Source: Gigantopelta aegis
Taxonomy: Eukaryota; Mollusca; Gastropoda; Neomphalida; Peltospiridae
Direction: 5' to 3'
DNA length: 64,000 nt
Assembly (NCBI RefSeq): GCF_016097555.1
Contig: NC_054702.1
Location: 103,174,017-103,238,016, forward strand
Below the pieces are notes generated by a model. That model was not told where the DNA came from, did not search any database, and saw only the letters and a program-made list of their open reading frames with translations. Both the position numbers and the translations under genes were made by a program. This document shows positions 56,901 to 64,000 of this stretch, one piece after another (position 1 is the first letter of the stretch; each line of letters begins with the position of its first letter).

Positions 56901-59650
56901 TCTTGTTATTGTTATTTGAGGAAAAACATGGGTAAATCGAAAAACACTGCAGCTGATGTAAAATCGTGTATTAAGAACGTTTTCGATTATTTTGAAGATG
57001 AATATCAGCGCGGTAGACCTAGGTATGCTTCTTATCGAATTGTCGATCGAGTTGCTGCTGCACTTAAAGTTTCGGTTTCAACAGTAAAAACAACTGTGAA
57101 AAATCTAAGCTCTACGAATCCGAGCACAGAAATCACTGTTAAAAAACGCGACCGAAAACTCATCGATTTATTTGATAAAGATGTTATTAGACGACGAGTA
57201 TACAGATTTTATAGAGAGGGCGAATTACCAACATTACATAAGATTAACGTGGCTTTAAGGGAGGAATGTGGAATCAACATATCCATATCAACTTTACGAA
57301 CAACACTCCATGACCTCGATTTTAAATACCAACATATGTCTACAACCGGAAAAGTGATTTTTGAGGACGCCAATATATCAGACAGGAGACTGTCCTATCT
57401 CCATGAAATATCCAGTTTACGAGAACAGGGGTATTTAATAGTGTATCAAGATGAGACCTGGGTGAATGTCAACCACACAACATCCCACCACTGGACAGAT
57501 ATCCACCCGGGCACAAGTATCGCCAATCACCTGCCGAAATCAGACGCTGCTGATCGAGTTCCTAAACTCTGTTCGGTGACTAGGAAGGGAAAAAGACTTA
57601 TTATTTGTCATGCTGGCTGTGATAAATATGGATTGATAGATGGCTGTGAATTGATCTTTGAGGCTAAAAAAAACAGACGGAGACTATCATGGTGAGATGA
57701 ATCATGACAATTTCATCAAATGATTTGAAGAACAACTTATGCCTTCTGTTACGAGTGGGCCTTGGAAAAAGGGGGATTCCCAACACTCACCCGTAACACG
57801 CATTGAAAGTGATGAATCACACAACAAATTAACAAAGTTTATGAATATTTAATAGGAAGACAATAAGATATATACAAATACAGAGTATGACAGTTTCTAA
57901 TTTGGCAGATGAATATACAAATACAAGTGGGCAAACAAATATAATGCAAAAGTCCACAATCAAGGTTATATTTACCCAAAGTCTAGGAATGTCCAAGTTC
58001 AATCAAATCACATCATCAAGATCCAGTGCACACAAGTCTTCCATAAAGTCACATAAGCAAAGCACATATTCTTCAATTCAAAGTTCAAGCGAGCAAATCA
58101 TATATTATACTTTGTCTCCGACGTGAAACAAGTTATCACTATATTAATACACAGTATTGTCTCCGACATGGATTACAAATATCATAATGCATAGTGACCG
58201 TCTGCCAGCAGGTCTACACATCAACTGAACTTCTCTCTCCTCTCTAACCCTGAATTCTGGGTAATCATAAGCTAAGAAGTTTGTAAAACTCACTAAAGGC
58301 CAATCTTATTATATAACACCAATCCAAGCTAATCAATCAGTCATTGAAACACGGCTCTGCTCGCTCATGCAGAACTACCACTCATACCAAGCGTAATCTT
58401 TGAATTTAATTACAACTTCTTATGTATACCACAATATTGTAATAAATAGCACTAAATAATATATACACAAACCCATAACACCTTCTCTACCAGAACCTTC
58501 TGTTATCGTCATGGATAACGCAAGCTACCACAACATATTAACTGAGATGACACGATGTCCTGCACTAAACGCTAAAAAGGAAGAAATTCAGTCGTGGCTA
58601 CGAAACAAAAATATACCTTTTGAGAGGAACATGACAAAGCCAGTTCTTTATGAACTTGTGAAAAGTAACAAATGTGCACAGCAATTTGTTACTGATGATA
58701 TTGCTGAACGTCATGGGCACTTGTGTCTAAGACTGCCGCCAAGACGTTCTGAACTCAATCCGATAGAACTGATCTGGAGTCAAGTCAAAGGGCACATAGC
58801 CCGTCATAATGATGGTAAAATGACCACGGTGCGGAGAGAACTTGCACATGCATTGAACTCTGTCACACCTACACACTTCTCTGACGCAGTTAAACATGTA
58901 ATAAAGATCGAAGAAGATTTTAGAGAGAAAAAAATTGTTTTATAAGAAATAAAATACCCCCTGTGATAGTCCCCCTTAACGAAGATAGTGATGAAGAAAT
59001 GAGTTCGTCGACTGATTAAGTTATTTCTCCATACCCATCAGGAGTATTACTTTAATGTATGCATGAACTATTTAACACCAAAAACAATTTATTTCCATAT
59101 CATTCACTATCAAACAACCTAACAACCTATAAACTAATCGACTAGAAATGCATATAGACTACACATACATAAGAGAGAAATGTTCATTTAACGACACACT
59201 CAACGCATTTGATATACGTTTATGTGGCGTCAGACAAAACGGTTAAGGACCATTATGACAGTGAGAAAGAAACTCGCTACCGCCACATGGCCCACTGTTT
59301 CCGATAGGAAATTTTGATAAGCAATAAGTGACGTTTTATATGCACCATCCCATAGACAGGATAGCACATACCACAACTTTTATACATCAGTTGTGGTGCA
59401 CAGGCTGGAACTAGACACAACCCAATGGGTCCACCATGTGGGATCGATCAGTCGACCTACCATGAGCGAACGCTTTACCTCTGAGCTACGTCCCGCTCCA
59501 TATACAAAAGAAGCCTTAAGTGGGGTTGGGGTTGTGCAGAGGGTCACACCTCCACCAATAGCATGCATACCATATTCTTCTCTCTCTCTCCCTATAACCA
59601 TATAACCATAGATTAAAATATGTTGAGTGCGTCGTTACATAAATCACGTC

Positions 59651-59717
<67 letters not shown>

Positions 59718-61514
59718 CTGTCTGTCTGTCTCTCTTCAGCGCGCGCGCTTGTGTATTCCACAATATAATTATAATATTTGATACCTATTTTTTTTTCAAA
59801 CTGAGGTTTTGTCACTTGAACTCCCCACCTGAATCCGCGCCTGCTTCATATTTACAGATATTTTCTTAAATATAGGTCATACTACGATTTGTGCGGATAG
59901 GACGATAGAACCGAACATTAGTTTGAAACGCACTATAGAATGATGCTTTTGATATGCAAATCACCTTAGTTATTTATAGGAGAAATAACGTGCATTCCGA
60001 ACACACAGAGATTTTTTAAAAAAATGGAATTAAGTCAACTTCGTGCATTTTATATGATGATTTGTATATAAAACCTGTCGGGGTTTGGGTTTGTTTTCAT
60101 GTAAATGCAAAGAAAACAAATATCGAATAGGAAATAAACGTAACATTTGCAAAAAACTTTGGGTCTAAATAATTGAACAGGATAATAATAAAATTCACCA
60201 ACACTCGGCGCCTGAACCTTAAATTTGATATAGGCACATTATTACAGTTTACGCCAAGCCATTAATATTGGTCACTGACTAATAGCGTTAATATGGATTA
60301 TCTAGAAAAAAGGTGAAGCACTTGAATATTATCTTTTTTTAAGAATTTTAAGAAAGACCAGCTGGGTGTTGTCATTTTTTAAAAATAATTTACTAATCAT
60401 ATTCTTCAATAACGTCTTCATGGTTTGCTGATTTATATACTGTGTTGGTGTTTCTTATATGAATAAAAACAGTTACAAAACACGACAGTACAATAAAAAT
60501 AATGATCAACAGGTGCGAGACTTGGAGACCGAGTTGGAGACTGAACAGCGAACCTTCAGCGAGACTGATAACAACATGAGGAAGCTGGATCGTCGTGTTC
60601 GCGAACTCACCTTCCAGTCGGACGAGGACCGCAAGAACTACGAACATCTGCAGGGCGTCGTCGAGAGAATGAACGGCAAGATCAAGACTCTGAAACGCCA
60701 AATCGAGGAGGCGGTGAGTGCATTTTGTTTACTTCTGTCACATATGCGTGGGGATTGAGCGAGGGAGTTAGCGGGGACACCTCCGGTGCTGAGAGACAAT
60801 ATCTATGTTTGCTCCCTTCACTTTCGTTAAAAGGTGAACAAATCATAGGTTTGATTTAATATTTTGTTTTCTAGTCTGATCAATTCTCTGAAAAGTGTTT
60901 AATGTATCACAATGTTACGACGACATTATTTTAGTACAACCGGACCTGATTATAATAATTGCCACCAGATATGCCATCTTTCGTCGACTATATTGGTAGT
61001 AGATAACAATGGTCTGTCAAACCCATTTCACGTAGTTTTTAAACTATCAATCTTCATCATGGTTGGTTAAATGCAGTGAAAAATATTTTTTTTTAATTTT
61101 AATAATTAACCAATGAACAAAATAGAGACATCTATATCCTATTTTCCGTAGCTGAATTAATCAAGTAGATGGTTTGTGTATTTCACACTCTTCCTGTATT
61201 CATATTATGTTTCCAATTAATTTGAATAAAGAGACATCAAAGCAAATAGTGCCAGTGTGTGGATGTTATTTACTCGATGCCTGGCCTTGTTGTTTAGTCA
61301 TTTATTTATATTTACAGTGTATATATTAATGACTGTTTATTTGTGGTTTATTTTACAGGAAGAGGTTGGCGCTCTAAACCTGACCAAATACCGCAAGGCC
61401 GCCAAAGAGCTGGAGGATGCTGAAGAACGTGTAGAGGCAGCCGAGGCCTCCATGGCGAAAATGCGCTCAAAGAACCGAAGTTCTCTCTCCCATACTTCAT
61501 TAACTATAAGCTCA
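50957..61514 (+). CDS. Muscle myosin heavy chain, C-terminal rod (eight exons)
   Basis: Exons: before 50957-51008 (SLEEEIR), 51518-51714, 52148-52280, 52765-53222, 54369-54822, 55320-55559, 60513-60713 and 61359-61514. All have GT-AG ends and compatible phases (0, then 2/1 across 51714/52148 and 53222/54369, otherwise 0). The joined product of about 630 residues is a heptad coiled coil matching light meromyosin: ARQKLQSEVRNLRSDLDAIK, KRENKNLADEIHDLTDQL, NREFQTALEEAEAALEQEE, ALKGGRKLIQKLEQRVRDLE, LTKYRKAAKELEDAEERVEA and the end MAKMRSKNRSS. After 61514 there is a strong donor (TCA|GTGAGT). A possible last exon starts at 61939 (CCTTTCAG|AAA), giving KDIDYYGSSFI and a stop; read-through gives a stop at 61608. 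Which tail is used, or whether both are, cannot be told. The intron 55560-60512 holds a large transposon. Confidence 0.93.
53594..54254. mobile_element. Fold-back MITE (TA TSD) in a myosin intron
   Basis: The ends TTGTCTGAACCAAATTGTTA and, inverted, TAACAATTTGGTTCGGACAA lie between TA dinucleotides (53592-53593, 54255-54256). Inverted arms of about 240 bp are traceable through CTCCTACCTTTAATTGCCG, GTCCAGACACAAAT and CTTCAAGAGGGGTGAAAG. A loop of about 150 bp remains. The interior is non-coding. TA duplication suggests Tc1/mariner mobilisation. Confidence 0.82.
56928..58945 (+). pseudogene. DD82E-type transposase, interrupted
   Basis: It starts at ATG 56928 (MGKSKNTAADVKSCIKNVFD), with an N-terminal helix-turn-helix zone (YRIVDRVAAALKVSVSTVKT). 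The first catalytic Asp lies in YLIVYQDETWVNVNHTTSHH, the second in SVIVMDNASYHN and the Glu in LPPRRSELNPIELIWSQVKG. There are 83 residues between the second Asp and the Glu, instead of 34 in Tc1. Breaks: one extra A in the A-run near 57672 shifts the frame, TGA replaces an expected Trp codon at about 57720, and a solo LTR interrupts it after LMP. The stop is TAA at 58943-58945. Otherwise the frame is open, so it is moderately young. Confidence 0.82.
57747..58480. mobile_element. Solo LTR of an LTR retrotransposon
   Basis: A 734-bp block begins TGTTACGAGT and ends ACCCATAACA (TG...CA with short inverted ends). It is flanked by the 5-bp duplication CCTTC (57742-57746, 58481-58485). It has no coding part, as expected of an LTR left after recombination between the two LTRs of a full element. 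It is younger than the DNA transposon it interrupts. The family cannot be named from the LTR alone. Confidence 0.8.
59185..59645 (-). repeat. SINE family 2, minus strand, plus a tail fragment
   Basis: 59185-59499 reads on the minus strand from head (GAGCGGGACGTAGCTCAGAG) to tail (GTGTCGTTAAATGAAC). 59598-59645 is a plus-strand tail piece (GTTGAGTGCGTCGTTACATA). Both lie inside the DD82E-like element. Confidence 0.75.
59651..59735. repeat. (CT)n microsatellite
   Basis: About 62 bp of CT followed by GTCTGTCTGTCT variants. Confidence 0.95.
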
Positions 61515-61577
61515 GTGAGTAAATATCAATATTTATCATTTTTATTGACATACATAACTAATTTTTATTTGTGGTAC

Positions 61578-61735
61578 ATGACTCGACCATTTTCCTGTTT
61601 ACGATTTTGATTAGCTGTACATAAATCGGCGATTTTACTGTTTAATTTTTTGATTGGTGGCACATAAATCGCCGATTTTCTTGTTTAAGGTTTTGATTGG
61701 TTATGAGTAACTCGCCGATTTTCTTACTCATAAAC
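61578..61735. repeat. Tandem repeat of about 60 bp, about 2.5 copies
   Basis: Units share TTTTGATTRGYTG, ACATAAATCGSCGATTTT and CTGTTTA/CTTGTTTA. They lie just after the last certain myosin exon. Confidence 0.75.
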
Positions 61736-61938
61736 ATTATAATGACACTTGATTCTTATAACTTTATTCTTGACAACTATTGCCAATCAGAGAATGTGTG
61801 TCTTTGTGAGTATTTATCAGAAATGGAAATGTGGACTGTCTCAATACCATTTTGTCTAGTCAAATAGTTTAATTATTTGCATAATAATAACATCACGCTG
61901 TGTGATAAAAAATTTGGACGATATTTCTTGCCTTTCAG

Positions 61939-61974
61939 AAAGATATTGACTATTATGGGTCATCGTTTATATAA
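61939..61974 (+). other. Candidate terminal exon of the myosin gene
   Basis: The acceptor TTGCCTTTCAG is strong and in phase with the donor at 61515. It adds KDIDYYGSSFI and a TAA at 61972-61974. Other acceptors further on (62055) would give an immediate stop. Confidence 0.35.
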
Positions 61975-62293
61975 CTTCCTAAATGGCTATTCTTATGTAC
62001 AAAATTGTGTAACTTGTATCATCAATTTAAAAGTGAAATCTGTTTATTTATTTCAGTAATTGATTAGTGATTTGGAGAGAAAGGTACATGGTGCGTGGTA
62101 CGTATTTTTCTACTTGATTTATAACACTTAACACAATTTTATAAACATTTATTAGATGTGTGCAATTACGTTAGCATTATTACACAACCAAGCTACATGC
62201 GAAATGTAAGTCTAAAACAATATACCTGAAACGTGCACAAAACACGTATTTATGTTTGGTTAAGGGAATGTACATTTAATCCGGAAATATTAT

Positions 62294-62551
62294 ATGACGC
62301 ATAGAGATGTATTCAAAAGGAGGCAGATGTCCATACCCAGCCTAAAAGTGCGAGGTGCAATCATCCACATAGGAGACCGAGTACTTATCAGGCAGTTGGC
62401 TTTTGAGGGAAAACACAAACTGGCAGATAAATGGGAGGAAGACGTGTACATTATACATCGTCAACCTAATCCAGAAATCCCAGTATTTGTGTTGAAGAGA
62501 GAGGGTGGACAGGGAAGGAGTCGCAGAAAAAAGATAATCATGGAACAATAG
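62294..62551 (+). mobile_element. Ty3/gypsy-type pol fragment (integrase C-terminal region)
   Basis: The segment around IGDRVLIRQLAFEGKHKLAD and KWEEDVYIIHRQPNPEIPVF matches the integrase C-terminal zone of Ty3/gypsy-like retrotransposons, as I remember it. Only this piece is present, so the element is broken. No LTR was found next to it. Confidence 0.75.
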
Positions 62552-64000
62552 TTAAAGGTCTTCGCCAGTTAGACAAAGATGGTACTTTAGACCTAGACAG
62601 GGCAGTTTTCATATCTTTTCTGGTGGAGATCGTCCTGTCCCTCGCTAGGTATGGCCTTGATGCCAGCATATTTTCTCACAATGATACATGACTTGTATTT
62701 ATTGTTTTTCCTCTGTTTTTCAGATGGCTTTTACACCGACTACTTAAAAAGAAGCCTTCAAAATCTGTGTCCGTGTTTTGACCCACCTATTGTATGCAAT
62801 GACGTTTTCTACATGCTACAACATGTGGAATTTAATATGAACTCTTAGTTGATTTGACTAACAAGTGTGGTGTATGTCAATATCTTACAATTGTTTGTGA
62901 CCTGAACTATCAAGACCATCTTTAGCTACAGAGCACCACACCATCCACTAAAATATTTGTCTTTCTGATAAATTAAACAGTGGTATGATTCGACAAGGTG
63001 TATTATGGAAAGTGGTCCAGCAAAATTTCAGTCTGCAGTGTGTTTCTGTGCAGTTTCGAACAAACAATATTTCTTTTGTTATGCGTCATAAATATGTGAT
63101 AATGTATTATATTATTTATTATTTATTTTGCCAGTGTATTCAGCAGAAGCACTCTAAGGCAGTGACTGATTTTTGTGTTACTTTTACCACATCATTCCAC
63201 ACCCCTGGTTATTCAGACATGAATACACTACTCTTATCCTGTACTGTTGTTTCGTTGTTCTCTTTTGTGTACGAGAAATATTATTTGTTTTTAAAAAGGA
63301 AAACAAAAGAAGAAAAGTCTAAATATCCCCTGAGCTCTGTCTTGTGCAGACTGAGATCGTCAGACTTGGGAGTGGCAGTCCTCATATAAAATAAGATGTA
63401 GATCGCCATGTGGAATGGCAGTCCTCTAAAAGACGATGAACCTGAAATTTATCCATGCGGGTAGTCACGACCTTGTTGATCATGACATGCCATATGTGGG
63501 ATAGAGATACATTTAATAATAATAATAACCCAATGGGCTACGTCCCTCCCCTTGGGGAACTCATTTTTCTCATAAAATAAATGACACACCCGGATGATGG
63601 TTCTGGGGATATGCACCCTCCCAAACCATTTCATAATTGTTACGAAGGAGGAACATTGACAGTCAGGCATGTATTTGTCTTGAGCTTCGCTTGTTACATG
63701 CTGGATCCGCCCCTGAATACTATCGGTCAAGGGAAATAAGGTCTAGAATATAGATACAGGTTTCACGGGGCGCATATAATCATTTAAATCTTTGTCTACC
63801 AATATTCCCTTTACTCCTATAACTATACTACTCTGTGTCGGCAACTGTTATTGTACAATGGTCAAAATAATGTGTAAATCAAAGATATCGAGGCTTTGTT
63901 AATGGATATTCGTCGACCCAATTCTTCCCTTATTTTTATTTCTCTTAGTATATTTTACTAATACAAACTTCAAAAAGAACAACAGTTGTTACAAACTTGT
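62552..64000. other. Right edge: no gene recognised
   Basis: AT-rich sequence with short frames of no recognisable family. At about 63700-63717 GCTGGATCCGCCCCTG resembles a hAT-type terminus in reverse, but a partner end is not seen. Whether the myosin 3'UTR extends here is unknown. Confidence 0.4.

Larger units (their letters stand above)
55979..60185 (+). mobile_element. Tc1/mariner-superfamily transposon with long inverted ends (DD82E/Sailor-like)
   Basis: The left end TTATCCTGTTCAATTATTTA (55979) and right end TAAATAATTGAACAGGATAA (60185) lie between TA dinucleotides (55977-55978, 60186-60187). The arms match for about 240 bp at high identity and more weakly to about 280 bp, including GGAGAAATAACGTGCATTCC. 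The element is 4.2 kb, of which about 740 bp is a solo LTR and about 450 bp SINE and microsatellite. A transposase relic lies inside on the plus strand. It occupies most of the myosin intron 55560-60512, in the gene's orientation. Confidence 0.85.

Noticed and set aside
62651-62848. Further retroelement or myosin coding frame after the integrase fragment
   Set aside because: No recognisable motif; composition is typical of AT-rich non-coding DNA.

Overview
This is a eukaryotic nuclear window. It is AT-rich, with spliced genes, GT-AG introns, long microsatellites and one run of 200 Ns. The myosin rod sequence and the very abundant tRNA-headed SINEs, which share one body and tail, point to a mollusc, most likely a gastropod; the species is my inference.

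Host genes, left to right. (1) 1-2495 (+): the 3' end of an unrecognised gene with a 10-residue tandem repeat, then a long 3'UTR with a polyA signal at 4494. (2) 9372-12545 (-): three small exons of COX16, a cytochrome c oxidase assembly factor. (3) 30278-31294 (-) TAMM41 and 31471-31716 (-) SDHAF1: two mitochondrial inner-membrane biogenesis genes in tandem, 176 bp apart, each with an uninterrupted reading frame. (4) 47617-61514 (+): a muscle myosin heavy chain gene with a likely TATA promoter, a non-coding first exon, the ATG exon, a 200-N gap, then the last third of the rod over eight exons. The gap hides roughly 1,200 codons of motor, neck and S2. COX16, TAMM41 and SDHAF1 all serve mitochondrial inner-membrane biogenesis (complex IV, cardiolipin, complex II).

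Most of the rest is transposable elements, many with legible ends and target-site duplications (TSDs). 15569-21137 is a five-level nest: SINE, hAT-like MITE, Mutator-like element with 9-bp TSDs, L1-like LINE, piggyBac-like MITE. 21174-23953 is a hAT transposon with a once-frameshifted transposase. 27943-29200 is a broken Tc1-like element. 39777-41963 is a piggyBac-like element holding an unknown GC-rich coding relic. 55979-60185, inside a myosin intron, is a Tc1/mariner-superfamily element with about 280-bp inverted ends and a transposase whose last two catalytic residues are 83 apart, the DD82E ('Sailor') layout; it carries a solo LTR and a SINE.

The most striking small feature is a complete hammerhead ribozyme motif at 12925-12969, inside a perfect 64-bp inverted repeat flanked by TA tracts. 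This resembles remains of Penelope-like elements.

Calls rest on reading the sequence and on remembered family motifs. No database search was run, and exon ends are read from splice consensus and reading frame.
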